Source: Agelaius tricolor (lineage: Eukaryota > Chordata > Aves > Passeriformes > Icteridae). Taken from it: DNA of 64,000 nt. The position numbers and the translations under genes were made by a program. Location: contig JALJCS010000009.1 of NCBI GenBank assembly GCA_023055355.1, positions 46,716,501 to 46,780,500 of the forward strand. The letters run 5' to 3'. Below, piece by piece: positions 37,490 to 50,041 of the stretch (positions are counted from its first letter, which is position 1; every line of letters begins with the position of its first letter). Below the pieces are notes generated by a model. The model had not been told where the DNA came from, ran no database searches, and worked only from the letters and a program-made list of their open reading frames with translations.

Positions 37490-38198
37490 CTTGCAAATTA
37501 GTTCATCCTAAATAGAAAAATGATCAGATTAGGCTTTTTTGGTCTGGTCCTGAAAAGACTAAAAATTAACCAAGCTCTGAATTCAGCTGAATCCAGGCTA
37601 GAGTGGTCGAGGCGCATGAATCTCCAGGAGGATTTGGTTCTTTTTAGGAAAGATGCTACAATTATGAAGAATTTGTAAAGTGAGGGAGGACTGGGGAAAG
37701 ATGGGAAAGATTCCAAATCTCAAGAAGAAAACTGGGAGCAAACTGAGACCCCACACAGAATGGAAAAAAAGAGTTCCACAGGCAGACAAAGCTGCCTTGG
37801 ACATCAAGACACGTAATAACAAAGCAAGAAGAGCCAGTATCATGCCAGACTGCCTAAAGTAGAATATCAAGAGGAAACAGAGATACAAACTGGTAACAGC
37901 ATTGCTTGATGTGAGCCAGAGGGACTGGAAAATATCCAGTCTAGAAGATTGCAACAAGCTGCACATCAAGTTATATGTACAGTAGCAAGGATGTTAAAGT
38001 AATCTATTACAATGCATGGAGTTGCCTGTAATTAGAAATCTGCAGATGCAGTAACTTTGGAAAGGAAATGCTTTGATGACTGAAGTTTTAATAACACATA
38101 AAACTCTGGCTCAGGCCCTAAAGGCGAAAGGGTATAGAACAGCCAAATTTAAAAGAAAGAGTTTGATCCTAACTGACCTTGTATATTTTCTTTCATAG
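37490..38198. other. Unassigned DNA upstream of the old CR1 copy
   Basis: Purine-rich on the + strand, with less homopolymer than its surroundings. It could be a more 5' part of the decayed CR1 that follows at 38199, because the orientation and texture fit (for example AAGCAAGAAGAGCC near 37822). I cannot match its translation to the CR1 ORF2 protein. A 123-codon minus-strand frame (37598-37969) is likely the complement of this purine-rich stretch and not a gene. Confidence 0.25.
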
Positions 38199-39010
38199 CA
38201 TACCTGGCTTCCTAGAAGGAACAGAGAACAAAGGGATCCTCTATTGGGATTTAGCAAAGCATCTTGACTTATTGGCACATCAAAGTCACTGCCTAGGCTG
38301 GAATTTAAGAGAACAAGAGGAGGATTGTGCCCCCCATAACGTTAAAGGGAAGAGCTACTGACTGGAGGGAGCTGAGTGCTCAAGCTCCTCACGGAGCAAT
38401 CTGGGGACAAATTTTGCTGGGATCATTAATTACATGTTAACCAAGCATCTCCACATTTGGAAATGCTATCTACCAGGGGCCTGCAGGAAGCACTGCATGG
38501 TCTTAAGGAAGAGAATAAAAGAAACTGCATAAAAGAAAGTGAAGGGCTGTGCCTTTGGGGACCAACAAATTTGGCCATCAGCACAAAACAATGAAGACAA
38601 GGCTGTGCATGCTCCTCAATCACATGGCATTATGAACCAGGAGCGTGACATGTCTGAGGAGGAATTGAAAGCAATCCTAGGACCCAGTGAGAGATAAATC
38701 ACAGCCAGCCATGCACAGGGAGGGCAAAAGCTGCAGGGAAAGGCTGCACTGATTTTTATGTGAAGAGGTGAAACGAGCTGGGTTGTTCAGCTCTGTGAAA
38801 AGCTGACAGGGAATGGGACTTCTTTCTCTACATATAATAAGAGCAGAGTAAGGAGTATAATAAAGCCAGGGTGTAAAAGGACAAAGCCAACACAAGAACA
38901 AAGGATGTCATGAGCATATTCAAAACAGAAATTAAAAGAAGGTATATAAGCACTAGGTAATGAGGTTTGAACAGCTTTCCAAGGAAGCAAATTAGATCTG
39001 TTTCTAAGGC
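38199..39010 (+). mobile_element. Ancient, heavily decayed CR1-type LINE (RT part and 3' region)
   Basis: Several landmarks of CR1-family elements appear in the correct order on the + strand. Near 38243-38258 TGGGATTTAGCAAAGC matches the segment encoding the LDFSKAF-type reverse transcriptase motif. Near 38343-38420, GTTAAAGGGAAGAGCTACTGACTGGAGGGAGC is followed by GAGCAATCTGGGGACAAATTTTGCTGG, the region after the RT core (GVPQGSVLGPILF-like in intact copies, here broken). Near 38775-38795 comes a GCTGGGTTGTTCAGC segment and near 38875-38990 GGACAAAGCCAACACAAGAAC...AAATTAAAAGAAGG...AACAGCTTTCCAAGG, the usual 3' part. The frame is broken throughout, so it makes no protein. Divergence far exceeds that of the 56.3-kb copy, which implies an early insertion. 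Ends are approximate. Confidence 0.65.
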
Positions 39011-39790
39011 ATCCTTTCTGAATGCAATTAAAAAATAAATTGATGTTTACTAGATTTTAATCTGCTTCCTCAGGCCTTTTTTTTTTCCTGGTGAGGCAAA
39101 AATAGGATACGGACTGTAATTGATTTAATTTCTGCTGTTTCCTTGTTTGCTTAGGAAAGTTCTGATTATTTCAACATTGGAAAAGCTTTGAGTATTTTGG
39201 GAGTTTATCTTAACATCAGGCACATATATTTTGGATGAAATGTTTTTATTGTCTCTTCATCAGAAATCGAGCATAGATAGTAAAAGTTGCATTTGCACAG
39301 CTTGAAGCATTTCTAACAGGTGCCATGGAGAGGCTACAGGAAATTCTAGCACTCCAGAATGATGCAAAAATAAACACAGAATGATAAAAAAGTAAAATCT
39401 TACCATCTTACTGCATCCATGTTTCATTAATTCAGATCCCAAGACCTGAGTCCTCCCAACTCCTGTCTGCTAAAATTTGAATGCCAATTTGCCAGATCTG
39501 CTATTTCTGTCCTTGTTTAAAAACCATTTGAAATATTTTCTTGTCTTTCAATAGAGCCAACACTGGTACAGCACTAGTAATTATCTAGCACCAAAATGAG
39601 AAATGCTGACTTTCATGTGCATATTTTGAAATTGCTTTTTAAAACAACAGATTTTTGACCATCAGTCATGTGGGACATATTTCTACAGAGAGTGAAGGAA
39701 ATAACATAATGGGTTATTGGTCACTTTGCAATCTGTGTCCTGCCTAATTTCTTTTGCCATTCCTGCTCAATATCAATTTCATCTTGGAGA
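39011..39790. other. Non-coding DNA, nothing specific
   Basis: Repeat-poor AT-rich sequence after the CR1 relic, with a short T tract near 39078-39087. No gene is supported. Confidence 0.5.
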
Positions 39791-40380
39791 CACAGAATCC
39801 AGAGCAACATTTTAACAATGCAGACCAATGCTGATGCTGTCTGGAGACCACAATAGGCAGCCTCAGGTCAGCTCAGGGATCTGAATTAATTGTTTTCTGC
39901 AGATTGTTAGGCCTAATCCGTTTCATCCAGTGCATTCAGCATGCAGAGACCACGTATGAAGTTTTCAGGAAGCCTTTCATATTCAAATCAGGTAAACATC
40001 AAGCCATATACATTCATGAATAGAGAAGTAATTACCATGCTCTGAGGACACGTTGAAATGACATTATCACTTGTCAGCAGGATACCACTGGCTGCTGTCA
40101 TTGACAATTCACATTTAGCATCAATGTTAAATAGTCTGCTTATTAGTTTGTTAATGACCCGAAAAAAATCAATGATTTAAAGCACTTTAGGATATAGGAT
40201 GGTACCTTATAGGTTTGGCAGACAGCCCGAAAGCAGTGTGTAGACAATAAAATATTAATTCAAAATAACGGGTCACTTAATGGGAATAGATTGCACCCAC
40301 AAGAGGAAAATAAGATAATGGTGATGATAATAAAAACAGAAAAACAATGATATAACACTTGTTAATCCAACAATATTATA
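39791..40380. promoter_or_regulatory. Candidate conserved non-coding element or enhancer cluster
   Basis: About 600 bp have no repeat signature and almost no homopolymers. Developmental-factor-like cores are dense: GAATTAATTG near 39883, GGTAAACATC (forkhead-like) near 39990, ATTCATGAATAG near 40011, GTAATTACCATGC near 40028, TTAGCATCAATGTTAAATAG near 40116, GTTTGTTAATGACC near 40147 and AAAATCAATGATTTAAAG near 40165. Long repeat-free, motif-dense stretches in gene deserts are often conserved enhancers. Conservation itself cannot be seen here. No target gene lies in the window. Confidence 0.25.
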
Positions 40381-43300
40381 AGAGAAGATCAGCACAGTCA
40401 AGCTATTCCTTTACATTTATAAGATTTCCATTACACATGTAAATATCTTGGAGTACCCTAACTAGTTATTATTTTATTATCCAAAACTTGTCAGAGGTGG
40501 CTGGCCTGCCTCTTTCTGTGGTAGAAAAAGCTGGAAAAACAGTACTGATAACGAAAAGAGTTTTATTAAGCAAATCTTATGCAACATTCTGACAGGTGAT
40601 GGCTGTTTGGGGTCTTTTCCCCATTTAATGATATATAATATTGGTTTGCTCTTCTCCAGTGCAATAAAGACCTAGGAGTCTTTGAAACCACTGACTTTAA
40701 ATGTCTTCTATTTTTAGGAAATATTACCAGATATGAGAGCAGCATTTCCAATGTGTCCTGATTACTTTGCAGACTCAGTTTTGACTCAGAGAAATGCAGT
40801 AGTTTATCTCACATGTATTTTGCCCTGAACTCCATCTGCCTTAATAAATACACACTAAATATGGTCTAATAGGGTGAACCAAAGACTATAATTATTGTTC
40901 TTTTCAAGTTCACCCCTTTTCAAGAATTTCCCCTAACTATTGGGTTTTTTTTTTTTCCTTACAGGACTTTGGATAGCACAGAGCACTTCATCTCAAAGAG
41001 AGATAATTGCTGATTTTTGAGTCCTGGAACAGACAAGTTCTATCTGAGCTGCTAAAGGAATATCAAGGGGAAAATAAAGATATTTGCAGAAATTCCTCTT
41101 CACTTTTCAGAGCAGTGTGATACTGTAAATTTGAGAAAAAATCAACACAAAATCATTTATTTTCTCACTCATGCAACATAGAGACCTTTCAGATATGGGT
41201 AGAATTGAGAACATTCATAGCAGGCCTAGGAAAAAAATGAGATTTTCAATTAACATTACTCTAGCTATATGCTGTGGAAAAAAAGGACACTACAACTCCT
41301 AGTGTCAATAACCTGCCTGTGGGAGGGGGAATTGGTCTTGTACAGAATTTGATGTGGCTACCACGGGGACAGATCTGACTTCATCAGTGGGTGTAACTAT
41401 TTATGACTAGTGGTAGTCCCTTCAGTGAGTAAATTCTAAGTGGTTGTCACTCAAAACTAATGTATGTATTTTTGTATGCATGGCCTGTTCCTTTGGAAGT
41501 GTCTGCTGTGTGCATATTAAGCAAGAGAGATGGGAAAAAAAAAAGAAAACAAATACTATGGATGTCAGATTCCCTCCATGTGTTTAATTTGGTTGACCTT
41601 CAGTTTTTTCCAAAGAGAACGACCTGGAAACATCAGTAATATTTTGCAGTGCTTTGACCAAGGTAGTGTTTAAACTTAGATCTACAATAAAAATCAGAAT
41701 TTGTGTATCAAGTCAGTTTCTTCCTGTTTGCTGCTACCTCCAGAACAAAAAGAAAGTATGCAGGAGGTAAAAACTATGAATTCTTCAAGCTTTATCTTTA
41801 TAATGGTTTTTATTAGCCACCTCAGATGTGGGAGGAGAGTGGCAGGTGCAGTTAAAACCACATGAAGCAAATGTTATTTTTTTTTAATAAGGAAATTACA
41901 CAGAAGCACCACAAAATCATGTAGGTAGGTGTCATTTCAAATTCAAAGAAACCAAATCTCAGAAAAAAAGGTAGCTTGAAAGGCTCAGCTTATCTGCTAT
42001 TAATAAAATGCCATCTGCCATTTTATGGTGCACATATAAACAGCAACAGAGAGATGCCAAGGTAATTTTGAATTTCTAACTGCAGCTAGGCCAGACCTAA
42101 TTTCATTCAAGGGATAAATGAGGAAGTCTCCCTTTGCCAACTGACAAATGTAATGATTCATGATTAATGAAATCTTTTCTACTCCACAGGCCTTTCCTTT
42201 CACATGCTTCATTGTTATCAATGGAGTGAGGGAAACTGTACTTGCAGAACTGAGCACAGCATAGAAAACAATACACCCCTGCATGACTTGGATCAAATTA
42301 TCCTTGAACATCAGAGCAAGTTCTGATTACAGAACCAGTAGCTGTCTCTGCAGACTTCTACCACCATGTACTCAATCCAAATATAACTATTAAAGTTAAA
42401 TCTGATTGGAGGAAATTGAAATTTATATTTTAAAAAATGTTTCTGTGGTAGAAACTTTATTTCCATGGAAAATTTTTTCCAAAAATATTTATACTTGATG
42501 GTGAGCTTCAAGGGAATAAAAGTGATATTTGTGAAAGACTTATTACCGTTTAAAATTAACGTTTAAAAGAAAAGCACAGCACTTCCTTGACTTTGTAATG
42601 AAGCTACACAAGCAGATAAAACCTAATCTTGACCACTGAGTCTATTGTTCCCTCAAAACAACACTTTCTTCCCTTCAGAATCCCTGCACATAAGGAGGGA
42701 GTTAGACTCAGTTGCTCGTATTTCTTACACTGAAAAGAGATTTTGCCTTCCATACATCATAATCTCTAAGAAAATGAGTAAATATATGTGGTCACATCAG
42801 TAGATGATGTTTAAATAAAGGAAAAGAAGATGTTGATGAGCTGGAGCCATAAACTGATTAGAAATATTAGTATTTATAAAAATCGGAATGATTAGAGATT
42901 GATATGGCGTGTACAAGCACCCGAGTATTGAAAGATTATGTTTTAAATAAAATTTCGGAGTATTCTCCTAAGTTGCACTGTTTCACAAGAACAGCAGCTG
43001 GAGGTAAGTTTAAACTAAAGCCTGAAATCTGAGAAGTGGTTATCAGACCCTCCAGAAAGCTGTGAGGGGAAGGAAAACTGAGTCCCTTTGCAGTCTTGTT
43101 CCTATTGAAAATTTAACATTGCACAGAATCCCATATAGTTTAGGCTGGTGAGTTGGTGGCCAAGATTTGAACTTGCAGAGTTTGCTGCCAAAACACCAAA
43201 GCTTTTGAATAAGCACTGTGGATGCTGAACTCAAACAGCAGAAATTAGTCATAATAGATGGAACATAACAAGGGAGACTCAGATATTTTCTTCATAAGGT

Positions 43301-46300
43301 CAGATACATCAAAAGGCATATCAATGATAGAGAAATCACTCCAAGTTTACTTATAAATGTTTATTTCTTGCAATTACTTCATGATTAAAAACAGAGTTGT
43401 ACAGTGCTCCAAATGTACAATTGCTAATGACATGATTGTGTTTCTTTTCCCTGAGCAACATAAAGCTTAAAAGTGAAAAGATTATAAACAGATATGCCCA
43501 ATAAACATTAGAGACACTTGCATGTCAAGTTAATTTTCCATGTGTCTGTGATCATCTCTTCCAAACCTTACAGCCAGAACAGCAAGAGAAACCAGGTCAG
43601 CAAGTGCACATCCCCTGGAAGGATGTCTCAGGCTTTTCTGAAATGAAAATTTTCACAATCATCTTTAGACAGGAGTAAATTTGCATCGTTCTTCTACTAG
43701 GAAGAATTCTCATAAAAGTCTAGTTGTTAATTTGGAACACTCAAAGTTTGAGCATGTGCATTGGAAAAGGCATTGAGTAGCTCTTTTCTTATTACTACTT
43801 TGTATGACCACTTCATGACAGCCATTTCTATAATGTAAGAGGTCTGTAACTTCATAATCTAATTTTAAGGGCTTCTTTGGATCAAATATAAACTCAGAAG
43901 AGAGAAAAATTAAAACCAACAGAATAGATGAAAAATAATTAGGAGAGAGGGTGCTAATTTTAATCTGTAAGATCATATCCAAATCCAGTAATACTTACAG
44001 GACAACTATTTTCATTGAGGCCAAATTAAATTTTCTATCACATAAAAATATAAAAGCAATGCAAAGAATTCCTTCATTTCTCTCTTTTTTACCCATTTTT
44101 GAGAGTTTGGATGTTTAAGGATAAACCTGTACACCTTGTGAATCATCTTCTGCACCAAACATTAAATGTGTAAGACCAACTGAAATAAATGAAGAATTAA
44201 CAAGGACAGTGATACTTGTGGCTCTATAAACCTCTTTTTGGAAAAAAAAACCATGGCAGTATCTGTGTAATTAATACTGAATTGGTCTGGTTTTGTAAAG
44301 TTGTCATCAATTGCCAGGAAAGAGAAATAAATTGAGTGTCTCATCAGATCTATCCATCTGCAAAGATTCAGTGTTATCACCTACTTCTTCTGAGCCACTC
44401 TGTATTTAATTGGGATGGTGACCCACGTGAAAATACAACACAATGAAAGGAGTATGAGGAAACCTGTTAATTCATTAATAATCATAGCTGAAAATACCAT
44501 CTGAATGGCAGGTATTTACTTCAAATTAAAGCATGGAACTTCCATGCCAATAAATTATAGTCTTGTGCCATATTCCAAATAAAACCATTTCAATATCAAG
44601 GCATAGGAGCTACTCTGAAGAGCTTAATTGGTGGAATGGTTCCAACACAGCTGTTCATTCCAAGGAGACTTGAAACTATTAACATTTATCTAAACAGGAA
44701 AACACCATGAAATAAAACTTTATTTACAGACTCACACTGCTGCAAAACTGAACCTTCCTTAAACTTTCAGATTTTGGCACAATTTCTCTAGAATATTTGG
44801 CAGAGCTCATTACAGCAACGTGCGGTCCTGCAGTTGTTGTTTCTCCCCATTTCAGCAAAAAGAGCCCAGAACTTCAAAGGGAAATGATTGCAAACAGTCT
44901 GCAAACTTCTGCCTACAGGAGACCTAAAGGGAATAATTCTCCTACCCAAGTCTCTGTCATCTCAGTTGAAAGTACATTTGGGGAAATCCTGACAAGGATT
45001 CCAGCAGGACCAAGGCCACAAAAAATAAAGGTATCATCTTGAAACACTCTGAAATGAGTTGGGATGTGGATATTTATTTAGCCCTGTGCAGGTTTCTGGC
45101 CAGCCTCAGCACAAGTCTGCCAGGAATATGGCTGGGATTGGAGCAATTCAAAAGATGGGGTGGGCAGCACCCAAGAGGCCCAGGAAATTAGAGCAGATTT
45201 GTCTTCTCATTTACACTGGGGTAATTTGGGAAATCAGATCCAAGAGGTGGCTTCAATAGCCATGCAACCTCCCTTCCCTGAGATTTTAATTTCTGAAGGC
45301 AGAGGACAAATATGTCATCCTTCTTTCTGTCTATTCTATTCTCATGCAAATGGCATGGAATGCTTTCCTCTTAATTACCCACCTTCTTGCCAAAGCTGTC
45401 AAAAACAAAGAAAAGCTAACTTTTTGGATTTATTTTATTAAACTTTTAATATTCAAATTTATGGGAGTCTTCAAGCCTAAATCCTCATTAGAGCTTATCA
45501 AATAATTAATGCTCCAGAAATTAACTCACTGAAACAACATGCACAACCCTCATCCAATTAAGCAGATGGATAATCCAGAGTGAAAAAAAAAAAAAACAAA
45601 CCCAAACCCTCAACCAGAAAACAGCTAGAACCCCTTTGCTGCATCCATGAAGGAAAAGCATTAGTATATACTACATAAAGCACATTTTAAATTGAAATAC
45701 TAAGCCCATGAAAGTCAGCTGTCCACTAAAGCACCCTGCAGATGAAGGAATGTAGGTGACAGTCCCAACTTCAGTGAAAATGTCCCTTACAGATTACAAA
45801 GTTATCTCTTAAGGAAGAAGTTAAAAATATTAATATTCTATTTTTTTTCCTATTTTATTGTTTTAGAAATATGTGGCTTGCCAGTTCCAAACAAAATATT
45901 GAAACATATCCAATAACTTAAAATTCCATTTGGGAATCATGATATGCCTAACTAATAAACCTCAGCCACTTTCCACACTGAATCAAAATTCTGAATTTTT
46001 CAGATGAAATTTACCCTCAAGATGGTGAATATGAATAATCAGTAAACCTTGAAAGCTCTGAAAAGTCCCTCCTGCCCATCTGGAAATTCCCACACTGTGG
46101 AGGCCCTGACAAATGGTAGAAATTCAGAAAGACTCAGGGAATTTTTGTCTTGGAAGCGGGTACTGGAAGTTCAGACTTAGAAAACTCAGGCTATTTAACT
46201 ACTCATAAGGCAGGCTCTCTGAAGTTAAATTGGCTGGAGCAGGAGATTATTACATGTGGCATTTCTCTACAACACAATTTAGACAAAAACATGCGTTAAA

Positions 46301-46541
46301 GACAATCCTGACAGTGCCACCAGTGGCTCTCTCTTATCTGAGGCCTCCCTTTTGTCCATATAAAGAGCTGATGAAGAGATCACAATCTACCCTAAGCCCA
46401 GGAGAAAGACCAAACAGAATGTGGGTTTTGGCTGTCTTCCACTCAGCCAGTGACAAGAAAAGACCTGAAGCAGAAAATCTTACTGTTCTGGCAAGAAGCC
46501 TCTTTTTTACCATTAAGCATTTCTGGCTGATTTTCCAAGGT

Positions 46542-46561
46542 AAAAAAAAAAAAAAAAAAAA
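46542..46561. repeat. Poly-A tract (A20)
   Basis: An uninterrupted run of 20 A. It could be a retrocopy tail, but no AATAAA lies just upstream and no target duplication is apparent, so it is listed as a homopolymer. Confidence 0.9.
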
Positions 46562-47701
46562 TCTTAAAAAAATGGAACAAGAAGTGCATATAAAATCAGA
46601 TTACCTGGAGACAGCTTTAATTTCTCTAAAACCCTAAGAAGTTTTTATGTGACTGTTTAATCTTTTAACAGCTGCTTCTTTAAGTACTCATTTGCACTAA
46701 ATATATCACATGTCACCATACTTATGATCTTCCTGAAACAAAAGAACATCTTCCAAAATGACTATAGCTGGCAATATTAAAGCAGCACCTACTGGCATCA
46801 TTATATTTAAGTATCTGAAATAGACATTACTGTCAGCAGAAATTTTTTAAACCTTTCTCCCTTCTTTTCCTTACAAGAGGTTATTAGAGTTACTTCAGTG
46901 TCCTATGTCCTGTGATAAAATGCTGGAAATGAACTCTTAAAATTGGCAATAAATACCTATAGCCCATGAATCTGAGTTTCTCAGATCATTTATGTACCTT
47001 AAAAAATTGTGTTCAAAGCACATTCTACTGACTACCTTGAAATTCTTAGCAGACTGCTGACACTGTTGTTCAAGTTTCCTGGAAATAAAATAAAAAAAAA
47101 AAGCCAAGGGAGAGATTCACCCAGAACACAGCTTGATCTCTTTACCCACGTTGACTGGGAATTTCTTCTGCATGGGCTTTTGTTCTTAAATATATTAACT
47201 GATGTGGAACAAGCAGTCAGGTCTAATTTCACCAGCTCCTGTCCACAATTTTTGGTGATGGGGCAGTGCCTAAATGTTGGCGTTATTTATGAACAGCAAA
47301 ATCAATTTAGGCACAGAATTAAGGAATAAAATCCTAGGTTGTTTGGGAAAGATGATGTTTCAGGGGCACTGACAAGCAGGTCAAAGTGAAGTTCCTGCTT
47401 TCCTTTTGCATTTTTCTCAGCATCCTGAGGCTATCAAGTCCCTCAGGAGAGGATACACCTATTAAATTCCTTTCTTTCCCCAAACTGAACTGCTACTTTC
47501 CTCCATAGAAAGATTAGTCCCTTTATTTAAATAACTTAAAGAGCCACTATTGCTCAAGGTGCTAATAAGAGGCAACAGAGCTGAGCCAAAAAGTAATTTT
47601 TGTGCATTTGCCTCAACCCTCTGACACTTATGTTTCTGTTTGCATGCCCAGCCTTACATCTAAAAAGTTGTTTGTGTTGCTCAGAACATTCTTGGTTTGA
47701 T

Positions 47702-47729
47702 CATAATCCTACTGTCATGTAGGATTATG
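47702..47729. repeat. Perfect 11-bp inverted repeat with 6-nt loop
   Basis: CATAATCCTAC (47702-47712) and its exact reverse complement GTAGGATTATG (47719-47729) flank the loop TGTCAT. It can form a short hairpin in DNA or RNA. It is too short for a typical microRNA precursor, and no T-run follows that would suggest a Pol III terminator. The arms contain TAATCC, the core bound by K50 homeodomain proteins such as OTX and PITX, here in head-to-head pairs. Confidence 0.8.
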
Positions 47730-49798
47730 TGAGCTCACCCCAAAAATATGAGTATAAAGCCTCTTTTAAAAGGAGAGGGAAAAGTTTCTGCCCACAGTTA
47801 TTTCTACTTCCCCTGTATTGCACTCCAGAGGCCACAAGTATGTGAGATAAATTGTTTGCTCTGAAAAGGTGGAGGCCTTTGTTTTGTGGCTTGAGTTTAA
47901 CAGCACAGGATGCTCTATTTCAGAAGCCAGGTGATGTGAAGGAGTGAAGCCTGAGTGACTTGTTGAGCATCCCTGTGCTGGGAGAATGGGCTCTGCTATA
48001 AAATGCTATATTAGTCTGTCTCTGTTTACACATTAAGTACATAAAATGTTTTAAAATATCTCAATATCTCAAAATATGAAAATATAGAGGGCTACACTGT
48101 GTATTTTGAAAGTCCTGAAAATACAGCAGCCTTAGAAGGGTTTAGAAAATCAGAACAGCTTTGAAGCCCAGATACATCCTTCTTGCACAGACACCAGCTA
48201 AAACACTGCATTATCTATGTAATACAAAAATAATAGGATAGTCATATTCCCTCTACCTTAAAAATCCAAAATTAATCAGGTACTTTTCTAAGCTGCTCCA
48301 AAACCGCCTGTAACTCTCCTAACCTGCAGCTCCATGTGTGAGATAGATTAAGCTTCTCCTTCCCATTCAGTTCTCAGGCTCAACAATGCTCAGCAGGCAG
48401 CAGCAGTATATTTAGCAAGAGATCTTATCCATCACTGCTGAAAAACTACTGGGTATTGCCTGCTGAATGGAAGATAAATCACAAGAGCTCTGTCCATTCA
48501 GGCAGGGCTGAGTGGCACTGACAGAAGCCTGCATGAAAGCTCATTTTGTGCGTGCCTGTACAATGTGTGGTTTCTGGAGAGCATTGTTCTCCCATGATAT
48601 CAGTCCCTGCTCGGTGTGAAGCCCTGTCTCTTTATTCCCTTCAACAAAGGTGTCCACTTCATAAAACAGAAAATCCTCAAAGTGAAGAAATGTTATGATG
48701 ACCTAAAATTCAAGTTCAGATGTAGACTGCCTTTCTTGTTTGCCACAGACTAAACCAAGTGCAGCCATTTCTCATTTCTGACAAGATGAACTAAAAAGGG
48801 CAAAGGGACAAGAGCTGGAGGAAGAGGAATCCAGGAGGTGGGCTAAGAGCATTCCATGGAGTAGTAACCTGTCAGCTACTCAATATTACCTATCCCAACA
48901 ATATATTCCTTGAACTGATCAAACCCCAGCAGCCCTTACTGATAATGATATCCCCAAGTATCTCTAGAGATGAGCACAAAGGGAAATGTTCTTTTTTCTG
49001 TCTGCATTATCTGTTCTGATTCCATCTAAGACAACTCTTTTTGGTAGCCAGAACAAACCCGTTTTGGTTATGAACCCTGAATCAAAACTTCTATTCCTAA
49101 GCAGTTATTAGCCAGAAAACCACTTTAAAAATTGTATAGCTTGCCCCTGCTTGAGTTTTAACAACAGGTACGTAGGGTTAGCAACTAATAAGTGAGTCTT
49201 TAGCTCCCTTTGTGTATCTTTGCAAAGTTTGACATTGATTAGGGAAAGAAAATTGTAGATTGCAGGGTCGTTGCTTACATAAAAAGGCAAATTATGCTCT
49301 TTTTGATGATTTCAGCAAAATTACTGATGTCCAAATAATTAGCATGCAGAATAAATAGAATATTTATATTTATACGGCATTTGGGTAGGTTTCTAAATCT
49401 TACAGTACATATAGCAACATTAACTGTTATTTTGTAGAATGTTTTCTTTTAAGGATTAGATTTGCAGATCTGCTCTTTTCCTTTGTGTTTGGGGAAGCTG
49501 TTATATCTACAAGATGGAATCTCATTACTGTGTATAATTGTAATTATGTAAATCAGGTTATTTCTGCCTGTCTTATGTTTAAAAAGCCAAAGGAAATTGT
49601 TGATGATCTAGTTAGTGTGATACATTCAAAGTGATTGTGAATACAGCTGCTGAACTTTTCCATAACATTTCTAAAAACCTCTCTTTACTAAAAGTGTGAC
49701 TAAAGCTCATCCTGACCAGCTGCTATTTCTGAATTTATTCACCTCAAACTTTAGGAGAGGAGGAATCATTTTTTTCATCTAATTAAATTTAGATTTAA

Positions 49799-49826
49799 AG
49801 TCTGTAAATTTAGTCTGTAAATTTAG
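49799..49826. repeat. 13-bp tandem duplication
   Basis: AGTCTGTAAATTT occurs twice in direct succession (49799-49811 and 49812-49824), then AG. A small slippage duplication. Confidence 0.85.
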
Positions 49827-49953
49827 TTGCTTCCGTGAGGAAATTTCATTCCAGCTGAGTTATGTCACCTGGGTACAGACATTAAATTAGTTTCCAATAA
49901 TGCCTTGATCTCCCAGTACCTTGTGAAGTGGAGTTGGCATTGTTGTTTGCTTA

Positions 49954-50041
49954 TGCAGATGAGGAGCCAGATGCACAGAGAGGGGAACTCACTTCTCAAG
50001 GTCATTTGAATGAAGCTGTCATTGGGTTTGGGTATAAACTC
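49954..50041 (-). mobile_element. MIR-like SINE relic
   Basis: On the + strand the sequence reads CAGATGAGGAGCCAGATGCACAGAGAGG, then CTCAAGGTCA, then GGGTTTGGGTATAAACTC. This follows the reverse complement of the MIR core in order (CAGATGAGGAAACTGAGGC, CAGAGAGG, CCAAGGTCACACAGC, GGATTTGAACCC). MIR is a tRNA-derived SINE that spread in early amniotes, so copies in birds are few and very old. The match is patchy but several blocks keep their order and spacing. It encodes nothing. A few such relics have been co-opted as enhancers, which cannot be judged here. Confidence 0.65.

Larger units (their letters stand above)
40381..49953. other. Non-coding DNA with scattered low-complexity runs
   Basis: No gene is supported. 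The 135-codon frame at 46230-46637 starts at TTG and runs through the A20 tract at 46542-46561, so it is not credible. Other items are an A-rich low-complexity patch near 45582-45610, a perfect inverted repeat at 47702-47729 (listed separately) and A11 at 47092-47102. Repeat-free stretches with homeodomain-type cores lie near 42000-42230, 43360-43470 and 49320-49620. They are weak enhancer candidates only. Confidence 0.5.

Noticed and set aside
37598..37969. 123-codon minus-strand frame rich in leucine and phenylalanine that looks membrane-like
   Set aside because: The hydrophobic look comes from reading the complement of purine-rich DNA, which yields many Leu, Phe and Ser codons.
46230..46637. 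135-codon open frame on the + strand
   Set aside because: It starts at TTG and its lysine-rich part is just the translation of the A20 tract at 46542-46561.
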